Shown piece by piece: positions 32,435 to 39,649 of a stretch of DNA of 39,649 nt; position 1 is the stretch's first letter, and each line of letters begins with the position of its first letter. The notes below the pieces were generated by a model. That model saw nothing but the letters and a program-made list of their open reading frames with translations, had not been told where the DNA came from and did no database searches. Origin of the DNA: CAZXFA01 sp964640085. GTDB taxonomy: Bacteria > Actinomycetota > UBA4738 > HRBIN12. A program made the position numbers and the translations under genes. The stretch covers positions 1-39,649 of the forward strand of contig CAZXFA010000023.1 in NCBI GenBank assembly GCA_964640085.1, in the 5' to 3' direction.

Positions 32435-33268
32435 GTGCCCGAGCTCCCCGAGGTCCAGGCCCTGGCCGAGCGCCTGGACGCCGCGCTGTCCGGCGCGCCG
32501 TTCGAGCGCTCGGACGTCCTCCAGTTCTCCTCCCTGAAGACGGTGACCCCGCGGGCCGCCGAGCTCGCCGGGCAGACGCTCGAGGGCGTCGGTCGCCGGG
32601 GGAAGTACCTCGTGTTCGGGCTGGAAGGTCCCCGCCTGCTCGTCCACCTCTCGCAGGGTGGCCGCGTCGACCTGGAGGACCCGCCGAAGGCGACCAAACC
32701 GCGTGGTGCGGTCGTGCGGCTGCGCTTCGGGGGTCGCCCGAGCCTGCTGGTGAAGGAGTTCGGGCGCGAGCGCAAGGCCGGCTGGTGGGTGCTCGCCGAC
32801 GGCGACGACGGGCCGCTCGCGCGGCTCGGGCCCGAGCCCGACTCGCCTGCGTTCGAGGAGCTGGTCCTCGGCTCCGATGATGGCCGCCGGGTCCATACGA
32901 TCCTGCGCGACCAGCGCACGGTCGCAGGGATCGGGCGGGGGTACAGCGACGACGTCCTGCACCGCGCGAGGCTCTCTCCCTACACGTCGCTGGGGTCGCT
33001 GGACGAGCGGCAGCGCCGCAGGCTCCTCGACGCGACCCGCGATGTGCTCGCTGCGGCCCTGGAGATCGAGCGCCGGCGCGAGGGCGGGCTGCCGACGAAG
33101 ATCGGCGACCACTTCACGGTGCACGGACGGGCGGGCGAGCCCTGCCCGGTCTGCGGCGACGATCTGCGCCGGATCTCGTTCGAGTCGCACGAGATCACGT
33201 ACTGCCCGCCCTGCCAGACAGGCGGGAAGGTGCTCGCCGACCGGCGGCTGTCGCGGCTGATCCGGTAG
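32435..33268 (+). CDS. Fpg/Nei-family DNA glycosylase
   Basis: The 277-residue base-excision repair enzyme starts with PELPEVQAL after the initiator, giving the catalytic N-terminal Pro and Glu. GRRGKYLVF holds the conserved Lys, and LVHLSQGGRVDL matches the domain core. The C-terminal zinc finger CPVCGDDLRRISFESHEITYCPPCQ is complete in its four cysteines, but the Arg usually five residues before the third Cys is His. This Arg contacts the DNA phosphate in typical Fpg, so lesion preference may differ. GTG 32435 lies four bases after the decarboxylase stop and the stop is two bases before the adenosine deaminase start. Confidence 0.87.
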   Translation: MPELPEVQALAERLDAALSGAPFERSDVLQFSSLKTVTPRAAELAGQTLEGVGRRGKYLVFGLEGPRLLVHLSQGGRVDLEDPPKATKPRGAVVRLRFGGRPSLLVKEFGRERKAGWWVLADGDDGPLARLGPEPDSPAFEELVLGSDDGRRVHTILRDQRTVAGIGRGYSDDVLHRARLSPYTSLGSLDERQRRRLLDATRDVLAAALEIERRREGGLPTKIGDHFTVHGRAGEPCPVCGDDLRRISFESHEITYCPPCQTGGKVLADRRLSRLIR

Positions 33269-33270
33269 CC

Positions 33271-34260
33271 GTGCGCGATCTCCTCGCCCTGCCGAAGGTC
33301 GAGCTCCACGTGCACCTGGAGGGCTCGATGCGTGCCGCCACCGTCGTCGAGCTCGCCGGGCGCTACGGTGTGGAGCTCCCCGAGGGTCTGCGCGACGGCC
33401 GGTACGTCTTCCGCGACTTCCGACACTTCATCGACGAGTGGGTCGCCGGACTGGCCTGTCTCCGCACCCCCGACGATGTCCATCGGATCGCGCTCGAGTT
33501 CTGCGAGGACGAGGCGGCGCAGGGCGTGCGGTACGCGGAGGTGTCGTTCTCGCTCCCGGACCACGCCGCGCGACTGGACGACTGGGACGCCGCGCTCTGG
33601 GCGGTGCTCGAGGGCTTCGCGGAGGGGGAGCGGCTGTTCGGGATCGTCTGTCGGCCGTACGTCGACGTGGTCCGGGGGATCGACCTCGAGCTCTCGCGTC
33701 GGGCGATGCGGACGGCCGTCCGGTTCGCCCACCGCGGCGTGATCGGGATCGGCCTGGGCGGCGAGGAGCGCTTCCCCCCGGAGCCCTACGCCGACATCTT
33801 CGGAGAGGCCCGCGAGGCCGGGCTCCGCTCGATCCCGCACGCGGGCGAGACGCACGGACCCACCTCGATCCGCGCCGCGATCGTGACGCTCGGGGCAGAC
33901 CGGATCGGCCACGGGATCGGGATCCTCGAGGACGCGGCGCTCGTCGACGAGGTCCGCGAGCGCGGGATCGGCCTCGATGTATGCCCGACCTCGAACGTCA
34001 TGACGCGCTCGGTGCCTTCGATCGCCGAGCACCCGCTCCCGCAGATGCTGGAGGCGGACCTGCTCGTCACCCTGAACAGCGACGACCCTTCGATGTTCGG
34101 CTCGCGCGTGAGCGAGGAGTACGCGAAGGTCCGCGACGCGTTGGGGCTCGAGGACCGCGCGCTGGCCGAGCTCGCGCGGAACGGGGTTCGAGCCTCCTTC
34201 GTCGACGAGGCAACCAAGCGACAGCTCGAGCGCGCGATCGACGCCTGGCTGGGCGGGTAA
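33271..34260 (+). CDS. add: Adenosine deaminase family protein
   Basis: The 329-residue zinc hydrolase shows ELHVHLEGS (metal ligands H13 and H15), HAGETHG (H190 ligand and E193 proton donor), IGHGIGI (catalytic His) and LNSDDPSMFG (Asp ligand). It deaminates adenosine to inosine; related proteins act on adenine, methylthioadenosine or aminodeoxyfutalosine. SahH at 2503 produces adenosine and PNP at 1673 accepts inosine, so the three could form one route. GTG 33271 follows the glycosylase gene by two bases, the last gene of the operon. Confidence 0.9.
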   Translation: MRDLLALPKVELHVHLEGSMRAATVVELAGRYGVELPEGLRDGRYVFRDFRHFIDEWVAGLACLRTPDDVHRIALEFCEDEAAQGVRYAEVSFSLPDHAARLDDWDAALWAVLEGFAEGERLFGIVCRPYVDVVRGIDLELSRRAMRTAVRFAHRGVIGIGLGGEERFPPEPYADIFGEAREAGLRSIPHAGETHGPTSIRAAIVTLGADRIGHGIGILEDAALVDEVRERGIGLDVCPTSNVMTRSVPSIAEHPLPQMLEADLLVTLNSDDPSMFGSRVSEEYAKVRDALGLEDRALAELARNGVRASFVDEATKRQLERAIDAWLGG

Positions 34261-34325
34261 TGCTTCAGATTGCACGGAATCGTTCCATGCTCTGTTCCTG
34301 GTAACGGGATAAATCTCCCCTTACC

Positions 34326-34856
34326 ATGTCAAACGTGCCCCACGAGCCCGACCCGGCGCTGGGACTGGCGGCGACAGAGATCTCGAGCGCGGCGGACCTC
34401 GCGGCCTGGCTGGAGACGCGCCGCGACCTGGGGGTGGCGACGGCCGAGGTCGCTCTTCGGGTCGCCGACTTCCGGTCGCTGCGAGAAGCGATCCGTGGCG
34501 TGTTGCGGGCCGTCGACGCCGGCGAGCCGATGCCGCCGGATGCGGTTCGCGCGCTGAACGAGGCGACTCGCGCCGTCCCCACCCACCTCCGGTTGGACGA
34601 CTCGGATCCCCGGGCGCCGAGGACGGTTCCGACGGTCGTGGGCGGGAGCCGCACGACCGAGATCCTGGCCGCGATCGCGCGGTCGGCCATCGCCCTCGTC
34701 GGCGGACCGGACCGGGATCGCCTGCGCCGGTGCCCCCGGTGCGGTCGGTACTTCCTCGCCGGCCGAGCGGGACAGCGCTGGTGCACCCCAGCCTGCGGGA
34801 ACCGCGCCCGGGTCGCGCGGCACCGTGCGCGAGCCGCTCGCGCGGTCGAGCGCTGA
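34326..34856 (+). CDS. CGNR zinc-finger (ABATE-type) protein
   Basis: The 176-residue protein has an N-terminal helical ABATE-type domain, with SAADLAAWLETRRDLG near residue 20 and LREAIRGVLRAV near 50. The C-terminal CGNR zinc finger follows: RCPRCGRYFLAGRAGQRWC, then TPACGNRARVARHRAR. Family members are thought to be DNA-binding regulators, often auto-regulated. ATG 34326 has no ribosome site; an ATAAAT element lies eleven bases upstream in an unusually AT-rich 65-base gap. The TGA is followed after 22 bases by the cyclase-like gene, which has its own -10 box. Confidence 0.87.
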   Translation: MSNVPHEPDPALGLAATEISSAADLAAWLETRRDLGVATAEVALRVADFRSLREAIRGVLRAVDAGEPMPPDAVRALNEATRAVPTHLRLDDSDPRAPRTVPTVVGGSRTTEILAAIARSAIALVGGPDRDRLRRCPRCGRYFLAGRAGQRWCTPACGNRARVARHRARAARAVER

Positions 34857-34865
34857 ACCGGCGCC

Positions 34866-34871
34866 TACACT
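34866..34871 (+). promoter_or_regulatory. Candidate -10 box (TACACT) for a leaderless cyclase-like transcript
   Basis: TACACT ends seven bases before GTG 34879. No ribosome site is present. Confidence 0.5.
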
Positions 34872-34878
34872 CCGAAGC

Positions 34879-37800
34879 GTGATCGTCTGCCAGGCCTGCG
34901 GGCAGGAGAACCCCGAGCGTGCGCGCTTCTGCGTTTCGTGTGGGACGACGCTCGCCCCCGGACCCGAGCGCTCCGACGAGGAGCGAAAGTACGTCACGGT
35001 CCTGTTCGCCGAGCTCATCGGGGTTCGGGCCGACGACCCGGAGGAGCTGCGTCGGGTCCTCGAGCCGTACCGGACGCGCGTGCGCCGGGTGATCGCCAAC
35101 CACGGCGGGACGATCGACAAGTTCATGGGGGCCACGGCTCTCTGCCTGTTCGGGGCGCCGATCGCGCACGAGGACGACCCCGAGCGGGGGGTTCGCTCGG
35201 CCCTGCGGATCCGCGAGGCCGTGGCGGAGATGGACGAACGGTATCCGGAGCTCGACCTGTCGGTCCGGGTCGGCGTGAACACCGGCGAAGCCGTCATCGC
35301 GAGACCCGGCGTGGGACCGCAGGTGGGCGAGGCCGTGACCGGGGACGTCGTGAACACGGCCTCGCGGTTGCAGACGGCGGCCGGTCCGGGGCAGATCCTC
35401 GTCGGGGCCGAGGCGTACCGGGCCACGACCCACGCGTTCGACTGGGAGGCGCACGAGCCGGTGCTCGCCAAGGGCAAGTCCGAGCCGGTGGATGCCTGGG
35501 TGGCGCTCGCGCCCCGGAGCCGGTTCGGGGTGGACATGCGGCCCCGCTCTCCGTCGCCGTTCATCGGGAGGCGGGACGAGCTCGCGGTGCTCGGGTCGGT
35601 GTTCCGGCGCGCGGTGTCCGACTCCACGGTGCAGATGCTGACGATCGCGGGGGAGGCCGGCGTCGGGAAGACACGGCTGATCCAGGAGCTCGATGGCATG
35701 GCCGACGAGTGGCCGGGGCTCGTCCGGTGGCGCCAGGGGCGTTCGCTCCCCTACGGGGAGGGGCTCTCCTTCTGGGCCCTGGGTGAGATCGTCAAGGCGG
35801 ACGCGGGGATCCTGGAGTCCGATCCGGGGTCCGTGGCCGAGGAGAAGCTCCAGGGCTCGATCAACCCGTACGTGCGGGACCCGACCGAGCGTGAGTGGCT
35901 GCGATCGCGGCTGGCCCCACTGGCCGGCCTGGGGGCGTTCGACGCACCGCGCGACGAGCTGTTCGGCGCGTGGCGGCGTTGGTTCGAGGCCCTGTCCATC
36001 GACTCGCCGTTCGTCGTGGTGTTCGAGGACCTCCAGTGGGCCGACGACGCGATGCTCGCGTTCATCGAGGACCTGGTCGATTGGGTCGTGGGTCTGCCCC
36101 TCCTGGTGGCGTGCGTGGCGCGCCCCGAACTTCTCGAGCGCCGCCCGACCTGGGGCGGGGGACGGCGGAACTCGACCTCGGTCTGGCTGCCTCCCCTGTC
36201 AGACCTGGAGACCACGATGCTGCTCGGAGCCCTGCTCGAGCGCACGGTGCTCCCGGCCCAGACGCAGGCCTCGCTCCTCGAGCGTTGCGGAGGGAACCCG
36301 CTGTACGCGGAGGAGTTCGTCCGCATGCTCCGGGACCAGGGGCTGGTCCACCCGGACGGGTCGGTCGAGGTGGCGGAGGTCCCGATGCCACAGACCGTCC
36401 AGCTGCTGATCGGCGCTCGCATCGACACCCTGCCGCCGACAGAGAAGGACCTGCTCCAGGACGCGGCGGTGGTCGGGAAGGTCTTCTGGGCGGGCGCCGT
36501 AGCCGCGGTCAGTGGCCTCCCCGAGGAGGTCGTCCTCCGATCGCTGCACGAAGCCGTGCGGCGGGAGTTCATCCGCCCGATCCGCGTCACCACCCTGGAG
36601 GGGCAGGAGGAGTTCGCCTTCAACCACATGCTGGTCCGGGAGGTCGCGTACGGTCAGATCCCGCGCGCCTCGCGCGCGGACAAGCACGTCGCCGCCGGGC
36701 GATGGCTCCGCGCGGTCGCGGCCGATCGCGTCTTCGAGGTGGCGGAGCTCCTGGCGCACCACTACGGGCAGGCGCTCGCGTACCGGCGCGCGAGCGACCC
36801 GGACCGCGACGTGACGGAGCTGGCGGCGGCCGCCGGGGCCGCGCTGATGATGGCCGGCGATCGGGCCAAGCGCCTTGACGCCGCTCGGGCGGTCGAGCTC
36901 TATCGCCGGGCACGCCAGGCCCTCTCGCCCGGCGATCCGGAACGGACGCGGGCGCTCGTCGAGGCGGCGGAGGCCGCCGAGGAGGCCGGACGGCTGACCG
37001 AGGCCTCGGAGGCTTTCGACGAAGCGATCGCCGAGTACCGCGGGGCCGGCGACCGTCTGGGCCTGGGCGAGGCGCTCGCCCGGCGGGCGCGGTCGATCCA
37101 GCGGTTCGGCCGGGACGCGTTGGAGCTGCTGGAGGAGGCGATCGACCTCCTCGAGGCCCAGCCGGGCCCGGAGCTCGCCCGCGCCTATTCGCGGATGGGC
37201 GGTCACCTGTACATCTCGGGGGACAACCCCGGGGCGATCCCGTGGACCGAGAAGGCCCTGGCGCTGGCCGACGAGCTCGGGCTGGAGGAGGAAGCGGTCC
37301 TCGCCCTCCAGTACCGGGGGGCGGCGCGAGCGGGGATCGGCGATGTCGGCGGGTTGGAGGACCTCCGGGAGGCGCTGCGACGGGGGCTGGAGGCGGGGCT
37401 GGGACTCGAGGTGGCCGTCACGTACAACAACCTGGCCTACCAGCTCTGGTTCTGGGAGGGTCCGGAGGCCGCGCTCCGGGTGTGGGACGAGATGATGGCC
37501 TTCTGCGCCGTCCGGCGGTTCGCGACCCTCGGGATGTGGGCCGAGGCCGGCATGCTCGAGAGCCTGTTCGACGTCGGCGAGTGGGACCGGATCCTTGGGA
37601 TGACCGAGGAGCTGGAGTCCTGGGATCGCGAGCACGGGGCGACCCGGGTCACCGTGGTGGCCCGGATCTACCGGGGGTGGATCCACCTCCGCCGGGGCGA
37701 GCTGGCCGAGGCGTCGCAGGTGCTGGAGGAGCTGCTGCCCGGGGCTCGCGAGATCGGGTACGCGGAGTTCCTGTCACCCGCCCTCGTGATCGCGGCGGAG

Positions 37801-38283
37801 GTCTCCCACGCCTCGGGGGAGCCCGAGCGCGCGATCGCGCTGATCGACGAGTTCGTGGCGATCACCCGCGAGCAGCCCGAGTACCGGGGCATCTACCTGC
37901 CCGTCATCGTCCGGACGTTGGTGGAGGCGGGCTCGGCCGACCTGGCCGACGACCTGGTGGCCGGCACGCCGGAGCCGACGTCGCGGCGCCTGCGCCTGTC
38001 GCTCGCCTCCGCGCGGGCCGCGGTGGCCGCCGCCCGCGGCGACCACGCCGAGGCCGTAGAGATCGCCGACGGCGTGGTCCGGGAGTGGGGTGCGTACGGT
38101 TTCGGGCTGGAGGAGGCGCGGGTGCGCCTCGGGCTCGGCCGGAGCCTGGTCGCGCTCGGCCGCGCCGAGGAAGCTCGCGGCCACCTCACGAGCGCCCGCG
38201 AGCTGTTGGACCGTCTCCGGGCGCGACCGCTCCTCGCGGCGGTCGACGAGCTGCTGGAGCGGGTCACCGCGCGGACGGGTTGA
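34879..38283 (+). CDS. Zinc-ribbon / degenerate class III cyclase / AAA ATPase / TPR protein
   Basis: The 1134-residue protein has four parts. CQACGQENPERARFCVSC (residues 4-21) is a zinc ribbon. Residues 37-200 are a class III nucleotide-cyclase domain with VTVLFAELIG, DKFMGATALCLFG and VVNTASRLQ. The metal-binding aspartates of FADLVG and GDAV are Glu and Ala here, so catalysis is doubtful. From about 225 (PFIGRRDELAVL) follows an AAA/STAND ATPase with Walker A GEAGVGKTR (257-265) and VVFEDLQWADD. From about 640 the protein is helical TPR-like repeats (ALVEAAEAAEEAGR, GLGEALARRARSI and others). Such proteins are large signalling ATPases with unknown ligands. GTG 34879 was chosen because the TACACT box and the Cys ribbon follow directly. 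Confidence 0.87.
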   Translation: MIVCQACGQENPERARFCVSCGTTLAPGPERSDEERKYVTVLFAELIGVRADDPEELRRVLEPYRTRVRRVIANHGGTIDKFMGATALCLFGAPIAHEDDPERGVRSALRIREAVAEMDERYPELDLSVRVGVNTGEAVIARPGVGPQVGEAVTGDVVNTASRLQTAAGPGQILVGAEAYRATTHAFDWEAHEPVLAKGKSEPVDAWVALAPRSRFGVDMRPRSPSPFIGRRDELAVLGSVFRRAVSDSTVQMLTIAGEAGVGKTRLIQELDGMADEWPGLVRWRQGRSLPYGEGLSFWALGEIVKADAGILESDPGSVAEEKLQGSINPYVRDPTEREWLRSRLAPLAGLGAFDAPRDELFGAWRRWFEALSIDSPFVVVFEDLQWADDAMLAFIEDLVDWVVGLPLLVACVARPELLERRPTWGGGRRNSTSVWLPPLSDLETTMLLGALLERTVLPAQTQASLLERCGGNPLYAEEFVRMLRDQGLVHPDGSVEVAEVPMPQTVQLLIGARIDTLPPTEKDLLQDAAVVGKVFWAGAVAAVSGLPEEVVLRSLHEAVRREFIRPIRVTTLEGQEEFAFNHMLVREVAYGQIPRASRADKHVAAGRWLRAVAADRVFEVAELLAHHYGQALAYRRASDPDRDVTELAAAAGAALMMAGDRAKRLDAARAVELYRRARQALSPGDPERTRALVEAAEAAEEAGRLTEASEAFDEAIAEYRGAGDRLGLGEALARRARSIQRFGRDALELLEEAIDLLEAQPGPELARAYSRMGGHLYISGDNPGAIPWTEKALALADELGLEEEAVLALQYRGAARAGIGDVGGLEDLREALRRGLEAGLGLEVAVTYNNLAYQLWFWEGPEAALRVWDEMMAFCAVRRFATLGMWAEAGMLESLFDVGEWDRILGMTEELESWDREHGATRVTVVARIYRGWIHLRRGELAEASQVLEELLPGAREIGYAEFLSPALVIAAEVSHASGEPERAIALIDEFVAITREQPEYRGIYLPVIVRTLVEAGSADLADDLVAGTPEPTSRRLRLSLASARAAVAAARGDHAEAVEIADGVVREWGAYGFGLEEARVRLGLGRSLVALGRAEEARGHLTSARELLDRLRARPLLAAVDELLERVTARTG

Positions 38284-38286
38284 ACG

Positions 38287-38292
38287 TATCCT
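38287..38292 (+). promoter_or_regulatory. Candidate -10 box (TATCCT) for a leaderless decarboxylase transcript
   Basis: TATCCT ends seven bases before GTG 38300 and begins four bases after the upstream stop codon. Confidence 0.5.
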
Positions 38293-38299
38293 GCGGGGC

Positions 38300-39649
38300 G
38301 TGCCGGACCCGTTCGCGTTCCATCCCGAGCCGGAGCTGATCGGCTTCCGCGACCCGGCCGTCGCCCGCGGACCCCTGGAGGCGCTGGGCCGCGAGGTCTG
38401 GGACGCGTGCCTCGACTACCTCTACGGGGAGGCGATGCGTCGCCCCGTCTCACCCGCCACCTACCCGGAGATGCGGCGCGGGTTCTTCGGCACGTCCAAC
38501 GAGCCGACCCCACCGCCGGAGGGACCGACGACCTCGGAGGCCATCCTGCGGGAGTTCCGGGAGCGCGTGGCCCCCTTCGTCTTCAACTCCCAGCATCCGG
38601 GGGCCTACAGCTATTTCACACCTCCTCCGCTGCCGGTGTCGATCGCGGGCGAGGTCCTGGGCCAGTGGGTCCATCAGGGCGTCGACGTGTGGGCGGCCGG
38701 CCCGATCGCCGCGCTGGTCGAGGAGGAGGTCACCGCGTGGCTGCGCGCCCTGGTCGGGTTCGGCGAGGGGAGCTGGGGCGTTCTCACGTCCGGCGGCGTG
38801 ATGGCGAACCTGATGGCGCTCACCCTGGCGCGCGACGTGCACCTGTCCGAGCTCCGGGGTCTGCACGAGCCGCCGAGGGGGTCTGCGCTGGAGAGCGTCC
38901 GCGTGTACGCGAGCGATCAGGCGCACTTCTCGATCGCCCGGGCGCTGGACGTCCTGGGGTTCCCGGCGGAGACGCTCCGCGTCGTGGCCTCGGACGAAGG
39001 CTTCCGTCTCCGCGGCGAGCCGGTGGCGGCTGTGGTCCGAGAGGACGTGGACCGCGGGCTCCTCCCGCTGGCGATCGCGGCGGTCGCCGGCTCGACGAAC
39101 ACGGGCGCCGTCGATCGCGTGGGGGAGCTCGCGGCGGTGGCCGAACGCCACGGGATGTGGCTCCACGTCGACGCTGCCTACGGGGGTGCGGCGCGGTTCT
39201 CCCGTCGGGACGCGGGGCGGGTGCCCGACCTCGAGCTGGCGGACTCGGTCACGATCGACCCTCACAAGTGGTTCTTCCAGGCCTACGACATCGGCGGTCT
39301 GGTCGTGAGGCGACGCGAGGACCTGCTGCGCACGTTCCATCGCGAACCCGAGTACTACCGGTATCCATCACCCGAGGACGCTCCGCTCAACTGGTACCAG
39401 TACACGATCGAGGGCACGCGTCGGTTCCGGGCCCTGAAGCTGTGGCTGTCGTGGAAGCACCTGGGGTCCGAGGGGTTCGGACGGTTGATCGAGCTGACGA
39501 ACGACCTGGCCGCACACCTGGTCCGCCGCTGCGGCGAGCTCGGGTCGTTCGAGGTCGTGCCGGTCGAGCTCTCGGTGGTCTGCTTCCGACATCTCCCCGA
39601 CGGTCTGCCCCCGGAGCTCGCCGACCGGTACCAGGACCGGCTCCAGCGC
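38300..39649 (+). CDS. Group II pyridoxal-phosphate-dependent decarboxylase (3' truncated by window)
   Basis: The frame is open from GTG 38300 to the window end, 450 codons. It is the same family as the protein at 31030 but clearly a different member. The N-terminal helical region is followed by HPGAYSYFTPPP, LTSGGVMANLMAL (phosphate binding), AVAGSTNTGAVDRV, WLHVDAAYGGAARF and TIDPHKWFFQAYD with the Schiff-base Lys. The pocket residues resemble aromatic or tyrosine-type decarboxylases more than glutamate decarboxylase, but the substrate is not established. The C-terminal end of the small domain is missing. Its own -10 box at 38287 suggests it is not simply read through from the ATPase gene. 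Confidence 0.88.
   Translation, partial: MPDPFAFHPEPELIGFRDPAVARGPLEALGREVWDACLDYLYGEAMRRPVSPATYPEMRRGFFGTSNEPTPPPEGPTTSEAILREFRERVAPFVFNSQHPGAYSYFTPPPLPVSIAGEVLGQWVHQGVDVWAAGPIAALVEEEVTAWLRALVGFGEGSWGVLTSGGVMANLMALTLARDVHLSELRGLHEPPRGSALESVRVYASDQAHFSIARALDVLGFPAETLRVVASDEGFRLRGEPVAAVVREDVDRGLLPLAIAAVAGSTNTGAVDRVGELAAVAERHGMWLHVDAAYGGAARFSRRDAGRVPDLELADSVTIDPHKWFFQAYDIGGLVVRRREDLLRTFHREPEYYRYPSPEDAPLNWYQYTIEGTRRFRALKLWLSWKHLGSEGFGRLIELTNDLAAHLVRRCGELGSFEVVPVELSVVCFRHLPDGLPPELADRYQDRLQR

Noticed and set aside
30778..32919. A 713-codon minus-strand frame opposite DUF2277 and the decarboxylase
   Set aside because: No domain is visible; it is a high-GC shadow of the plus-strand operon.
34180..34200. 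GGGTTCGAGCC resembling a tRNA T arm
   Set aside because: It lies inside the adenosine deaminase gene and no acceptor stem or anticodon arm surrounds it. No tRNA gene was found in the window.
36199..37686. A 495-codon minus-strand frame inside the TPR region
   Set aside because: It is a shadow of the repeat-rich coding sequence, with no motif and no start signal.

Overview
The window is GC-rich chromosomal DNA with mostly GTG starts and one 100-base run of Ns, so it comes from a draft or metagenome assembly. Gene order and content point to an Actinomycetota lineage. Markers are phosphomannomutase, phosphoglucose/phosphomannose isomerase and S-adenosylhomocysteinase, then comF-hpf-secA, then prfB-ftsE-ftsX-smpB-ssrA. 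This is the order known from mycobacteria and relatives, but the tmk-mtrA-mtrB-lpqB block usually found between sahH and comF is absent. I see no tRNA, rRNA, insertion sequence, CRISPR array or prophage.

Layout. 1-5824 (+): tightly overlapping sugar-phosphate and nucleoside/methionine-salvage genes: the end of manB, a Trm112-like protein, a PGI/PMI isomerase, purine nucleoside phosphorylase, S-adenosylhomocysteinase, a class II aldolase fragment fused to MtnA, and an unknown protein. 5855-11923 (+): comF, a structured RNA resembling the raiA motif, a short hibernation factor, a NarL-type response regulator, an MFS transporter and secA. 11940-13130: two minus-strand genes for small paralogous membrane proteins ending in a Cys-x-x-Cys motif. 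Each has the same CRP/FNR-like palindrome at the same distance from its promoter, and the second gene is interrupted by the assembly gap. 13164-19187: prfB with a programmed +1 frameshift, a large minus-strand YfhO-like membrane protein, ftsE, ftsX, smpB and tmRNA.

19379-25462 (-): split aconitase X, a class I/II aminotransferase, an alkaline-phosphatase-superfamily enzyme and a GcvT-like aminomethyltransferase. 25577-28746 (+): two tandem PYROXD2-like FAD oxidoreductases, divergent from the GcvT-like gene. 28743-30764 (-): a UvrD/Rep helicase. 30824-34260 (+): a four-gene operon of DUF2277, a group II PLP decarboxylase, an Fpg-like glycosylase and adenosine deaminase. 34326-39649 (+): a CGNR zinc-finger protein, a large zinc-ribbon/cyclase-like/AAA/TPR signalling protein, and a second group II PLP decarboxylase cut by the window end.

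How they fit together. PNP, SahH, MtnA and adenosine deaminase cover recycling of the by-products of S-adenosylmethionine. SecA, FtsEX, RF2, SmpB and tmRNA are core export, division and translation-rescue functions. Several genes have a TAnnnT -10 box only 6-7 bases before the start codon, which suggests leaderless transcripts. The most novel material is the CxxC-tail small-protein pair with its shared operator, the aldolase-MtnA fusion, and the RNA overlapping the end of comF.
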